Part shown: piece by piece, positions 22,336 to 34,963 of the stretch
Numbering within the stretch: position 1 is the first letter of the stretch
How the letters are laid out: each line of letters opens with the position of its first letter
Source: Plantago ovata
Lineage: Eukaryota > Streptophyta > Magnoliopsida > Lamiales > Plantaginaceae
Assembly: GCA_028274465.1 (NCBI GenBank)
Contig: CM051457.1
Span: forward strand, 70,220,496-70,284,495
Length of the DNA: 64,000 nucleotides
Direction of reading: 5' to 3'
Notes under the pieces: model-generated
What the model was told of the DNA's origin: nothing
Database searches by the model: none
What the model saw: only the letters and a program-made list of their open reading frames with translations
Made by a program: the position numbers and the translations under genes

Positions 22336-24013
22336 TGTTGGTCCCTTTAAACAACAAGAAAAGACTAGAGGGGGGGGGGGGTGAATAGTCTTTTCAAACT
22401 TTTGTCGTTTAAAACTTTCTCAGCAAGTACTTATTACTTTACAGTAATGAGGTTGCTGATACTTAACTTTCTCAGCAAGCGTAAGTTACTTTACAGTAGC
22501 TTGGTTTGCTGATACTTAAAATCAGAGAGCGGAAGTCTTTGAAACGATAAGTGCTTTTTCAGCAAGTAAAGAGTTTCAGCAAGTGATGTGAGTGACTGTG
22601 TACAAACAGATATAATTTGCTGAAAGCTAAATGCAGTAAGTAAATCACACAAACACTTTTAGAGTGGTATCTGAGAGTGGCGTAAACTCCCAACTAATCC
22701 ACTTTGTCCTTTCTAGGACTGAATCCACTAAGATATGATTGAGATTCCTTACAATCTCCTATCTAAAGCGATTCAACAGAAACCAAAGCACACTTGCTTT
22801 GTCTCCAACCTAAACTAGAGAACTCAACCTTGTTCTCCACCAAACTTGGTACTTTTAATCAGCAAAAGCTTGCTCGATTAAGTTCCCCCTGAATATCACG
22901 CCTGAAAGGGTGTATTTTCAGTTAGAGAGTTTTGGGCTGAGATAACTTAATTATAACTTTTTCAGTTATAACAAGTAATCTAAGAAACACAACTTGGAAT
23001 ACTTTGCAGTAAACAAGTTTGATTGTTTCTGGTGTTAAGACTTGTTCTTGTTCGAAAGAAAGAACACTTAACTAATTTCTTAGCCGAGTTTGTTCTACTT
23101 CTTCACAAGTAGCTTTTTCAAGCTTTAAGTCTTGGAACGGATCAATGGCAGTAAGAGTGTTTGAAGGTTTGTGAATTTTAAGCACAAGTGAGAGTTTGAT
23201 CACGTTGTTGACACACTTCAACTCTTTGCCGGATGACCTCTATTTATAGTGCAAGTAAGGAGCCGTTTGAATTTCAAATCCTAAGGCTTTTGTTCCTTAA
23301 CATGTCACCATCTTGCTTTTGTACTTTCAGCAGCAACCTTTGTTTGTCTTCTAGTCTTCATGTCGTTTGTGTGTAAGCTTTGCATTAAATGCACATTTGA
23401 ATAGAATTCAAACAGTAACAATGGAGCGTAAAATCATGTACATTCAGCAAGAGGTCACATATGTTCATCAGCAAGTGTTCATTCTCAGTTTCAGCAACCA
23501 CAACCTACTCTGTCTTTCAGATTTTCACTTCTGCAATGCTGTTGCTGAAAATTTCACTTTCTGAGCAACACGTGCCTTACCAGTCTTCAGCAATATTCAA
23601 GTCTTCAAGTCTTCAGATCTTCAAAAGTCTTCAAGATTCTGACCGGTTACTTATTTGCTTCAATAATTTGTTTGTAATAAACAAAATACATCTTCAGCAA
23701 ATGCTTCAATAGGTCATTTTCTTTTCAGAAAATAAGATACATCAAAGCTAAGCATCAATAAGATATTTTGTTTTCAGAAAATAAAATACATCATACGCAA
23801 ATGTGTCAATAAATTAATTTCTTCACAGAAATTAAAGTACGTCATCCACAAAAGAAATAACTTATCTAACACCTATCTAAGTCATCAGCAAACGTTCCTC
23901 TTTTACAATGTCCTTAAAAATCTAAATTCCTATGGACCTTAAGAGTACTAGTTACTGGACTGTTCTTAATTTAGCATGGTTAATTGCTCATCAAAATTAC
24001 AAGTTTCCTAACA
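22336..24013 (-). repeat. 3' LTR of G (1678 bp)
   Basis: TGTTGG...CCTAACA borders, polypurine tract at 24014-24028. More diverged from the other copies; it carries an extra repeat of the ATTTTCTTTTCAGAAAAT unit near 23715-23840. G run of 12. TATA box near 23241-23250 (minus). Confidence 0.92.
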
Positions 24014-24275
24014 AATTTCCCCCTTTTTGATGATAGCAATCCATGGCTAAATTAATTGTTACCCTTTTAGAGGTTTCTGATGTTGAATAAATCAGATGAT
24101 TAATGCAAGCATACTTGAAATAATAAACAGTAAGCATAAGTAAGTTGCATAATCAAAAACCAATAAGAGTCAAAAAGAATTCATTGCTGAAACTTATCAT
24201 TCAGAAGTTTACAAGAAAGCATAGATAACAAAGAATCAGCAAACAAAAACTTTAACAAGAGACTATTGCAGGGAC
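24014..24275 (-). other. Polypurine tract and 3' untranslated part of G
   Basis: The tract at 24028-24014 (minus) is identical to those of E1 and F. The rest is non-coding and conserved. Confidence 0.78.
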
Positions 24276-27200
24276 TTAAACTCTTTCAGAGGATTTTCTC
24301 AGAATCTCCCATACACTCTTCTCAGCAAGAGCAGTAAATTCAACACAATCCTTCTCGTAGTTTTCCAGAAGCCTACGTACTTGTAGTTGAAGAATTCTTG
24401 CATTTTTGCAGGCAGTATGATGATGCTTTTCAGCATTCATTTCCATGTAGTTAACTACCCACAAATGCATGCCCCAATTGCTGGCATGGAGAAGTTGTGT
24501 ATCTGAAATGTTTCTCGGATGAATCTTTCTTAACCAGAGAAGATCTTCTTCTTGATCCTGAGCAGTAAGATAGAAGTACTCATAAGGAATCAATCCAAGT
24601 TTCTTCTTAGGTTTCTTTGTTACCGGGTCAGCATAGTAAGCGATGCCAGGTGGTTTGATCAGATTTGGTTCTTGCTTGTATGTCTTTCCAATGGCAATTC
24701 TTCTTACATGGACCTCTAGATTCAACCATTTCCCAGCAATATTTCTTGGGAGGGATTCTTCCCTTTGCTTTCTTTGGACCTTGAGTTCAATCCATTTGAA
24801 CATCTGATTCAAAATGGTTGTAGGAAAGAACTCATTTACCAGCAAGTCTTCCAGCTTTAGGATCCAGCAACCATGAATGTTTTTGATCACATTCTGAGTG
24901 GTTTCATCATTTCTGGTCTTTGTATATTCAATGCCGGAGCCAATAGCAATGCTGGCCAGCCTTTTTTCTTCCTGTCTTTGCCTTCTTCTTCTTGATTTAG
25001 CACTGTCTTGATCTCTTGCTGAAGAGTCAGACGAATAATGCCCTGAGTGGCCAGACGGAGTTATGGCTGTTAAGGCTCTAGCTCTTATGACTTGAGCTAT
25101 TGTTTGATTGTCATCATCTTCTTCATCATCTTCATTCAGATTGTGATGACTTTCATTGTGACAGAAATCTTGAGTTTCAGCAGCGGTTTTTCTCTTTTTG
25201 GTACTTGCTGAATTTAACTCAGTTTCTGCTTGTCTTTTAGAACTTTGCTCTCTTTCAGCAAGAGGTTCTAGTGGAAGTGGCGCATCAGCAGCAGGAGTAG
25301 GAGGGGTTTGATTGCTTTTTCTAGTCTTCTTTTCCCCCTTAGACATTGATTGCAACATCGGACTGATGTGCAGAGAATAAAACTCATTGCAATTTTCAGC
25401 AAGAGTGTTGAGGCTGTTATACTTCATGATGATTTCCTGTTGGTCAGAGTTCATTGTTGCTAACTCTTTTTGAATATTCATCATGTTCTCTTCATGTCTT
25501 TTCTCTGTTGCGGCCTTCTCATCCATAATATTTTGAGCTTTGACGAGAGCAGTCTTTGCAAGCCTGAGCGCCTGACTTACATCTTCTTCATAGCTCTTGT
25601 GATAAAGACTTATGTCTCTCTGAGCTATTGTCAAAGTTGTAGTGCGTCTCAGCACTGTAGCCAATATCTTTCCAATGTCAAGTGGCTCTCAGCAAGCAAT
25701 GCCTCGTCTTCAGCTTTGCAGGCATCATGGACTTGCTTTAGTGCTAGAATTCTGGGAGTAAACTCCTCAACTCTTGGGAACGGAACTAAATGCGGTGTTA
25801 AGGAATGAACCTTAATTTCAGAAGCAAACTGATCATCACGCGTCAGCAATTCGGCTCTTAGTCCATCGTCTAAATCATTGATGTAATCAGGAGGAGGAAT
25901 CTGAACGACTTTTGGGTCTCTTTTGGATTGTTCATCATCATTTTCTGACAAGTCGTCATCATCCTCTGATTCATCAAGTTGAGCGACTTTGGAGCCTTTG
26001 TCAGTAGCTTCACTTCCTTTTTGTTGAGTGGTTGCTGATGGCAACACTTCAGACTCAACGACTGGAGTTTCACCAGTAGATAGTTGTTTTAATTGAGTGT
26101 GGGGCTCAATTACTGGAGTTTCGCCAGTAGTTAGTTTTAATAGAGTAGTTGCTGAGGGCAACGTTTGAGACTCATTAACTGGAGTTGCGCCAGTAGTAAG
26201 TGGAAGGGATGGAACTTCCTTCGATTTTGGTCTTGAAGATTCACCAATTTCCAGATCCTGCGTATGCCTTGCATGGATCACGAGACTATTTTGTAGAGCT
26301 CGTTGGTAATCTTCATCTTCTTCATCCTCATCTTCAAGGTTTTCTGCAGTAACCTTGGCATCAGAAACTGGACTCTTGCCATTTTTCAAGGCAGCCCTTT
26401 TTCTGGCGTATTCTTCTTCAGTATCAGCACCTTGTACAGGTGCTTGATTTTCAGCAGCAGCAGGAGGAGGTTGAGATTCTTGCTGAGATTGTTGTTGATC
26501 AGCTTGCTGATTGTCAGAGGGATTAGTTTCAGCAGCTGTCAACTTTAATCCACCAGCACCAGGACTTGGACCTTGATTGTCATCATCGTCATCCTTTTTG
26601 TCCTTAGAATCTTTCCCTTCATCATCACTGGGATCAGTGGGAATGTTCTCATCTTCTTCTTCTTCTTCATCATCTGTCAAATGACTAGCTCAACGTGTTT
26701 ATACAAAGCAACACTTGTCACTTCCTCTTCCTCAGTTAGTTTGTGGGGATCAGCCACCACAGGAACAAAGGAGCCTTTGAGCATCACAGCTTGTTCAGCT
26801 GGAGAGGCACTCTTAAATTTGGCCTTCATATTCTCTCTGATTTGAGCAATCAGATTTGAACTCATTTGCTGAGAATATGTCATTTCGTCAGGAAGGATGG
26901 AGTGGACAAATGTTTCGAGCTTCAGCAGTGAAGATCTCTTTTTCTCATTTGAGAGATGAAGGTGAAGATCTGAGAAGTCCATTCTCCTATATCTTTGCCA
27001 GTTGCTGACGGACTTAGCAACTCTTGACAAAGTTGTCCTTTTGAAGCTCAAGTAAGGTTCTTCAGAACTTACTTGCTGATCTTCAGGGATGAGTACCACT
27101 TCAGTGGTCTCCTTTTGAGCCTGAAAAAGAATTTTATTTAGATCAGGATTGGTTTGGAGAATTGTTTTAGAGTTTAAATCTGAAACATGATTTACCTGCT

Positions 27201-29561
27201 GAGAGTCAACAAGCTCATGTAGTACAATTTCCATTCCATGAGGAGCTTGAGTAACGTCCTCCATTTGTTCATCCTGAAATAAATTAAAATTAGACACAAG
27301 TACTAAGCTGTCAAACTTAGTTTTTATACCAAAATTATTAACTACCTGCTGAGCAGGGAGTGTTGGTTCTGGTGCAGAGGCTTCAGCAACCTTCTGACTT
27401 GTATCTTGAGAAGTCTGTAGAGAAAGAATAATTTTAGCAAAAGAACAATTTTCAGAATTTGAAGTTTACTGATGGTTGAATTAACTACCTACTGAGGAAG
27501 GACAGGTTGTGGCTCAGTCCTTTCAGCATTAACAGTTTCTTCAGCTTCTGGACAGTTTCTTCAGCAGACTTCTGAGTTTGCTCTAACTGAGAAAGCTGTG
27601 CGGTTTCAGCAATCTCCCTTGTCTCTGAATTGGCAAGTTGAGCAGAAGCAGCTTGACCTTTAAGCTCACTGCTTGTCATGAAGAGATCAATTGACTTGTT
27701 GGATGATTCTTCAATCTCCAACTCCATTTGTTTGCTTATATCTTCCAGTACAAGCTGGACTTTGTCAATTGAAGTCTTTGGTGAACTTCGGCCAGTATTC
27801 TCAGCATCAAGAGATGCGTCTTTGAATAATGCTTCTTGAGTTTCAGCAACTTCAGGAACAGGAACCATTGCTATCTCAGCAACTGGTCCATCAGCAAGCT
27901 GGGTTTCAGCAACTTGATGAGTTGCTTGTTCAGCAACCATCTGTTCAGCAGCATCAGCAAGTGCCGCTCTTTGCAGATCAGCAGCAATGTCCCTTACTGG
28001 TTCCATGGTTTGATCATCTAGATTATCTACAATGTAGATATCTGGGACTTGGGCAGGAATTTCATTTCCACTGCCTTGTGGTCTATTCTCAGTAGAGTTA
28101 TCAACATTAAGTTGATTGTTGAAGGCTTCCGCAAACACTTCAACATTGCTGATGTATGTTTCAGTAATTATTTCAGCAACATCTACTGGCAAATGCGTTT
28201 CAGCATTTGTCTGGGAATTGACTGAGGAGTCTTGGACATTGGGGACTGACTGAGAAGCCAGTGTCTTCTTTCTTTTGTTACTTGTCCGTTTCCTCTTAGG
28301 TACGGGATTTGCTGATGACGCTGCAGTTTGAGTGTCATCATCAGCTTTCCTCTTTTTCTTTTTAGATTTCTCCAGTTTCCCAGAGTTATCTATTGTTGCA
28401 TTTTCAGCAACGGTTGTTGTACACGTACCTTGTTGATTTTCTACAGCAGTTTCATTTGTGTTACCACCACCAAGAGCAATTTCATCTCTAATTTGCTGAG
28501 TGGTAACATCTGCAGCTGTTGTATACCTTTCTTGCTGGCTTGTGCTGACAACATTTGCAGTTGTTGTCTTCTTGGTTTTCTTACCAGCAATCTTAGGTAC
28601 ATTCTGCTTGTAGAAAGATCTTCCCACATTGCACACAGATTTCTTTATTGGCAATGGGTTTCTTAGCTGAATCCTGAAATGTTCAAGGATATAGCATATC
28701 TTGATTCCATACATAACTGGAAAGGAAGGTGAGACCTTGTTGTCTTCTACCTTTACCTTAAACTTAGTAACACAATCAACAAGCCTGTTGAAAATGTACT
28801 TAGCCCAGTTAAGTTCCGATTTATTCTCATGGATATGCATCAGAAATGGCCATCTTCTCAGGCCTACTTGGTCAATTCCTCCAACTTGGGAGTCAAGAAC
28901 TTTAATCAGTAGCAGAGCTACTAGACCAAGTGAAGGGCAGAGATGCTTTCTCTTAACGTGCTTGTCCAAGTCACGGGGGCTATCTCGCCTTTCTTCATTT
29001 TTGCATTCTGACGTCACTATAGAAAGCTTCAATTTCCTCGTCAGAAGCAGTGACGTCATCTTCAGTTCCAGTGGTTGAAATCTGAAAAATCTCCGCTAAA
29101 TCAGTCCATTTCAGGACGATTTGCGTGTTCTGAACATAAGTAAGGATCACTTTTTCAGTGACTCCATTACTGTCTGTAAGGGACTGGATTTCTGCATTAT
29201 TGTAGAACTCCATTGTATCAATCATGCTCACTTGCTTAGTGCGAGCAGAGATAAAGTTCATGAGGCCTTGTGCTTGATGAACTCAAGCGCCTCTTCATTT
29301 TGGTCATCAAGTTCTTGTTCATAAAAGTACCTAATGTACTTTTCTTTTGCAAACCCTCCCCATTGCATCAACATCTCACACTTTGCAGTGTCAAGATATG
29401 ACGGAGGCATAGGTGGTTACAGTGATTCGGTCGTTTTTCAACACAATTTCGCTGTTTTGGGTCAGAGAAGTCACCGGAGCAGTCACCGGAGCAATGCGTG
29501 TTTCAGCACTGTCAACCTTTGACGATTTTGAGGACTTAGATGACTGTCTCTTGGGAGCCAT
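24276..29561 (-). pseudogene. ORF3 of G, left-contig copy
   Basis: Start ATG at 29561. Open blocks: 29059-27485 (524 codons, N-terminal domain through linker), 27297-26677, 26680-25649 and 25664-24276 (462 codons: coiled coil, Arg-rich run, C-terminal domain). These are separated by single-base shifts near 28970, 27470, 26680 and 25685. TTGATP/TTGETP units lie at 26050-26200. The first candidate intron is 74 bp, and the Gln codon before it is changed to TAG. Domain order is as in E1. Near-identity to 30010-34033 suggests both represent one locus. Confidence 0.75.
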
Positions 29562-29909
29562 TTCTTTATATAGAGCAAGAAATTGTACGAAAAAGATAGT
29601 TTGCTTTTTGACCGGAGGTACAGTAGTTTCAGGCTAGAAATTGCAGAGAAAGGAAATGTGAGTTAAAGAATTTTGTCATTTCTCTAACTCCTTCTTTATA
29701 TAGTGTCTCTGGTGTGTGAGAAACTCAATCGATTTGAGTTCTCAGCAAGGGTAAAACAGAGAAACACTGGAGATAGTGGAGCCTTTGCATTGAATGCGTA
29801 GTGGCCCACTAACTAAAACCGTCAGAGCACTCTCTCTCTTTGTTTTGTTAGCCGTTAGATTAATAACTCCTTTTAATCAATGGCCACGATTGAATTTCAG
29901 TCATGATTT
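29562..29909 (-). promoter_or_regulatory. ORF3 promoter region, left contig end
   Basis: TATA box (CTATATAAAG, minus) at 29694-29703. AGTGGGCCACT near 29801. It breaks off at the gap within a stretch that continues normally at 34372 in the right-hand copy. Confidence 0.55.
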
Positions 29910-30009
29910 NNNNNNNNNNNNNNNNNNNNNNNNNNNNNNNNNNNNNNNNNNNNNNNNNNNNNNNNNNNNNNNNNNNNNNNNNNNNNNNNNNNNNNNNNNN
30001 NNNNNNNNN
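29910..30009. other. Assembly gap of exactly 100 N
   Basis: A fixed-length N run, the usual marker for a gap of unknown size. The two sides are not neighbours in the element: the left ends upstream of ORF3 and the right starts in the ORF3 coiled-coil region. Confidence 0.99.
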
Positions 30010-33000
30010 TTCTTCATAGCTCTGTGATAAAGACTTATGCTCTCTGAGCTATTGTCAAAGTTGTAGTGCGTCTCAGCACTGTAGCCAATATCTTCCAATG
30101 TCAAGTGGGGCTCTCAGCAAGCAATGCCTCATCTTCAGCTTTGCAGGCATCATGGACTTGCTTTGTGCTAGAATTTCTGGGGAGTAAAACTCCTCAAGCT
30201 CTTGGGAACGGCACTAAATGCGGGTGTTGGGGTTAAGGAATGAACCTTAATTTCAGAAGCAAACTGATCATCACGCGTCAGCAATTCGGCTCTTAGTCCA
30301 TCGTCTAAATCCGATTAATGGCAGGAGGAGAGGAATCTGAACGACTTTTGGGTCTCTTTTGGATTGTTCATCATCATTTTCTGACAAGTCGTCATATCCT
30401 CTGATTCATCAAGTTGAGCGATTTGGAGCTTTGTCAGTAGCTTCACTTCCTTTTTGTTGAGTGGTTGCTGATGCACAACACTTCAGACTCAACGACTGGA
30501 GTTTCACAGTAGATAGTGAGTGTGGTGCTCAACTATGGAGTTTCGCCAGGTGTCAGTCAATTAGTGGGAGTTCGCCAATAGTAGTTAGTTTTAGTAGTTA
30601 GTTTTAATTGAGTAGTTGCTGAAGGCAACGTTTGAGACTCAATAACTGGAGTTGCGCCAGTAGTAAGTGGAAGGGATGGAACTTCCTTCGATTTTGGTCT
30701 TGAAGATTCACCAATTTCCAGATCCTGCGTATGCCTTGCATGGATCACGAGACTATTTTGTAGAGCTCGTTGGTAATCTTCATCTTCTTCATCCTCATCT
30801 TCAAGGTTTTCTTCAGTAACCTTGGCATCAGAAACTGGACTCTTGCCATTTTTCAAGGCAGCCCTTTTTCTGGCGTATTCTTCTTCAGTATCAGCACCTT
30901 GTACAGGTGCTTGATTTTCAGCAGCAGCAGGAGGAGGTTGAGATTCTTGCTGAGATTGTGTTGATCAGCTTGCTGATTGTCAGAGGGATTAGTTTCAGCA
31001 CTGTCAACTTTAATCCACCAGCACCAGGACTTGGACCTTGATTGTCATCATCGTCATCCTTTTTGTCCTTAGAATCTTTCCTTCATCATCACTGGGATCA
31101 GTGGGAATGTTCTCATCTTCTTCTTCTTCTTCATCATCTGTCAAAATGACTAGCTCAACGTGCTTATACAAAGCAACACTTGTCACTTCCTCTTCCTCAG
31201 TTAGTTTGTGGGGATCAGCCACCACAGGAACAAAGGAGCCTTTGAGCATCACAGCTTGTTCAGCTGGAGAGGCACTCTTAAATTTGGCCTTCATATTCTC
31301 TCTGATTTGAGCAATCAGATTTGAACTCATTTGCTGAGAATATGTCATTTCGTCAGGAAGGATGGAGTGGACAAATGTTTCGAGCTTCAAGCAGTGAAGA
31401 TCTCTTTTTCTCATTTGAGAGATGAAGGTGAAGATCTGAGAAGTCCATTCTCCTATATCTTTGCCAGTTGCTGACGGACTTAGCAACTCTTGACAAAGTT
31501 GTCCTCTTGAAGCTCAAGTAAAGTTCTTCAGAACTTACTTGCTGATCTTCAGTGATGAGTACCACTTCAGTGGTCTCCTTTTGAGCCTGAAAAAGAATTT
31601 TATTTAGATCAGGATTGGTTTGGAGAATTGTTTTAGAGTTTAAATCTGAAACATGATTTACCTGCTGAGAGTCAGCAAGCTCATGTAGTACAATTTCCAT
31701 TCCATGAGGAGCTTGAGTAGCATCCTCCATTTGTTCATCCTGAAATAAATTAAAATTAGACACAAGTACTAAGCTGTCAAACTTAGTTTTTATACCAAAA
31801 TTATTAACTACCTGCTGAGCAGGGAGTGTTGGTTCTGGTGCAGAGGCTTCAGCAACCATCTGACTTGTATCTTGAGAAGTCTGTAGAGAAAGAATAATAT
31901 TTAGCAAAAGAACAATTTTCAGAATTTGAAGTTTTACTGATGGTTGAATTAACTACCTGCTGAGGAAGGACAGGTTGTGGCTCAGTCCTTTCAGCATTAA
32001 CAGTTTCTTCAGCTTCTTGGACAGTTTCTTCAGCAGACTTCTGAGTTTGCTCTAACTGAGAAAGCTGTGCGGTTTCAGCAATCTCCCTTGTCTCTGAATT
32101 GGCAAGTTGAGCAGAAGCAGCTTGACCTTTAAGCTCACTGCTTGTCATGAAGAGATCAATTGACTTGTTGGATGATTCTTCAATCTCCAACTCCATTTGT
32201 TTGCTTATATCTTCCAGTACAAGCTGGACTTTGTCAATTGAAGTCTTTGGTGAACTTCGGCCAGTATTCTCAGCATCAAGAGATGCGTCTTTGAATAATG
32301 CTTCTGAGTTTCAGCAACTTCAGGAACAGGAACCATTGCTATCTCAGCAACTGGTCCATCAGCAAGCTGGGTTTCAGCAACTTGATGAGTTGCTTGTTCA
32401 GCAACCATCTGTTCAGCAGCATCAGCAAGTGCCGCTCTTTGCAGATCAGCAGCAATGTCCCTTACTGGTTCCATGGTTTGATCATCTAGATTATCTACAA
32501 TGTAGATATCTGGGACTTGGGCAGGAATTCATTTCCACTGCCTTGTGGTCTATTCTCAGTAGAGTTATCAACATTAAGTTGATTGTTGAAGGCTTCCGCA
32601 AACACTTCAACATTGCTGATGTATGTTTCAGTAATTATTTCAGCAACATCTACTGGCAAATGCGTTTCAGCATTTGTCTGGGAATTGACTGAGGAGTCTT
32701 GGACATTGGGGACTGACTGAGAAGCCAGTGTCTTCTTTCTTTTGTTACTTGTCCGTTTCCTCTTAGGTACGGGATTTGCTGATGACGCTGCAGTTTGAGT
32801 GTCATCATCAGCTTTCCTCTTTTTCTTTTTAGATTTCTCCAGTTTCCCAGAGTTATCTATTGTTGCATTTTCAGCAACGGTTGTTGTACACGTACCTTGT
32901 TGATTTTCTACAGCAGTTTCATTTGTGTTACCACCACCAAGAGCAATTTCATCTCTAATTTGCTGAGTGGTAACATCTGCAGCTGTTGTATACCTTTCTT

Positions 33001-34033
33001 GCTGGCTTGTGCTGACAACATTTGCAGTTGTTGTCTTCTTGGTTTTCTTACCAGCAATCTTAGGTACATTCTGCTTGTAGAAAGATCTTCCCACATTGCA
33101 CACAGATTTCTTTATTGGCAATGGGTTTCTTAGCTGAATCCTGAAATGTTCAAGGATATAGCATATCTTGATTCCATACATAACTGGAAAGGAAGGTGAG
33201 ACCTTGTTGTCTTCTACCTTTACCTTAAACTTAGTAACACAATCAACAAGCCTGTTGAAAATGTACTTAGCCCAGTTAAGTTCCGATTTATTCTCATGGA
33301 TATGCATCAGAAATGGCCATCTTCTCAGGCCTACTTGGTCAATTCCTCCAACTTGGGAGTCAAGAACTTTAATCAGTAGCAGAGCTACTAGACCAAGTGA
33401 AGGGCAGAGATGCTTTCTCTTAACGTGCTTTGTCCAAGTCACGGGGGCTATCTCGCCTTTCTTCATTTTTGCATTTCTGACGTCACTATAGAAAGCTTCA
33501 ATTTCCTCGTCAGAAGCAGTGACGTCATCTTCAGTTCCAGTGGTTGAAATCTGAAAAATCTCCGCTAAATCAGTCCATTTCAGGACGATTTGCGTGTTCT
33601 GAACATAAGTAAGGATCACTTTTTCAGTGACTCCATTACTGTCTGTAAGGGACTGGATTTTTGCATTATTGTAGAACTCCATGGTATCAATCATGCTCAC
33701 TTCCTTAGTGCGAGCAGAGATAAAGTTCATGAGGCCTTGTGGCTTGATGAACTCAAGCGCCTCTTCATTTTGGTCATCAAGTTCTTGTTCATAAAAGTAC
33801 CTAATGTACTTTTCTTTTGCAAACCCTCTCCATTGCATCAACATCTCACACTTTGCAGTGTCAAGATATGACGGAGGCGTAGGTTTAACAGTGATTCTGT
33901 CGTTTTTCAACACGACTTTTGCTGTATCTTGGGTCAGAGAAGTCGCCGGAGCAGTCACCGGAGCAATGCGTGTTTCAGCACTGTCAACCTTTGACGATTT
34001 TGAGGACTTAGATGACTGTCTCTTGGGAGCCAT
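30010..34033 (-). pseudogene. ORF3 of G, right-contig copy, 3' end cut by the gap
   Basis: Start ATG at 34033 begins MAPKRQSSKSSKSSK. A 512-codon open block (34033-32495) is the longest intact N-terminal part in the window, covering the conserved domain and the basic run KKKKRKADDD. Later blocks: 32474-32205, 32196-31849, 31907-31353, 31486-31010 and 30856-30557. A lost base near 32527 ends the first block. The final 600 bp (30010-30600) have many one-base differences from 25590-26190, as in a low-quality contig end. Candidate intron 1 is 76 bp here. Confidence 0.75.
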
Positions 34034-34558
34034 TTCTTTATATAGAGCAAGAAATTGTACGAAAAAGATAGTTTGCTTTTTGACCGGAGGTACAGTAGTT
34101 TCAGGCTAGAAATTGCAGAGAAAGGAAATGTGAGTTAAAGACTTTTTTCATTTCTCTAACTCCTTCTTTATATAGTGTCTCTGGTGTGTGAGAAGCTCAA
34201 TCGATTTGAGTTCTCAGCAAGGGTAAAACAGAGAAACACTGGAGATAGTGGAGCCTTTGCATTGAATGCGTAGTGGCCCACTAACTAAAACCGTCAGAGC
34301 ACTCTCTCTCTTTGTTTTGTTAGCCGTTAGATTAATAACTCCTTTTAATCAATGGCCACGATTGAATTTCATGTCATGATTTATTGCGAGTTTATCTGTG
34401 CCAGCTTAACGTCACAAATTGATTTTACCGAGTAATAAGGGATAGATTGCTTGCTGAAATAGACAAGAATCTTTTCAGCGAGTTTGAATTAACAATCTAG
34501 CTACTTGCTGAAAATTCCCCCTTAGATATCTCATATTTTATAAGTTTAAAAGATATTT
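34034..34558 (-). promoter_or_regulatory. Probable ORF3 promoter of G
   Basis: TATA box (CTATATAAAG, minus) at 34165-34174, about 135 bp upstream of the ATG. AGTGGGCCACT near 34272. No ORF. This is the most complete version of the ORF3 upstream region beside F's. Confidence 0.55.
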
Positions 34559-34943
34559 CTGATTTCCCGTATCAGTAAATTCTTTTTGCAATTTGAGACA
34601 TCCTTTGGTAAAATTTGAGAGATGAGATTTTGCTCTTTTTCTGAATTCCCGTTTGAGAAAATTCCTTTGATACTTGAATACCTGTTTCAGTATCTTTTGA
34701 TTGTCTAAGTACCCGTCTCAGCAATCCTTAAGTTCTTTCACTTACTGAGTTCCTGTTTCAGCAATCATGTTTCACTTACTGAGTTCCTGTTTCAGCAAGT
34801 TTCCTAACAAATACTTGTTTTGAAGGAATTACTTGCCGAATGCCTGTTTCAGCAATCATGTTGTGACTTATCATTTCTTAGAAGAAATTAGTGACTTGGT
34901 CTTTTGGACAGGAATACTTTGGCTTGCTGAATACCTGTTTCAA
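34559..34943. repeat. Dyad array between pol and ORF3 (G)
   Basis: Same CTGArTrCCyGTyTCAG units as at 21235-21590. One additional unit comes from a local duplication of TTCACTTACTGAGTTCC (34738-34790). Confidence 0.75.
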
Positions 34944-34963
34944 CATTCTTCCAAGTGTATCCC

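Larger units (their letters stand above)
22336..34963 (-). mobile_element. G: Sirevirus-like element lacking its own 5' LTR
   Basis: Includes the 3' LTR, polypurine tract and ORF3, assembled partly twice around an N gap, then the spacer up to the pol end. To the right, pol and gag run without a break into F's 5' LTR. Either G's 5' half was lost by recombination with F or the assembly joined two copies. The right boundary given here is the pol stop, not a proven element end. Confidence 0.6.

Noticed and set aside
24276..34033. True tandem duplication of ORF3
   Set aside because: The 100-N gap, out-of-order flanks and near-identity favour an assembly artefact, though this is not proven.
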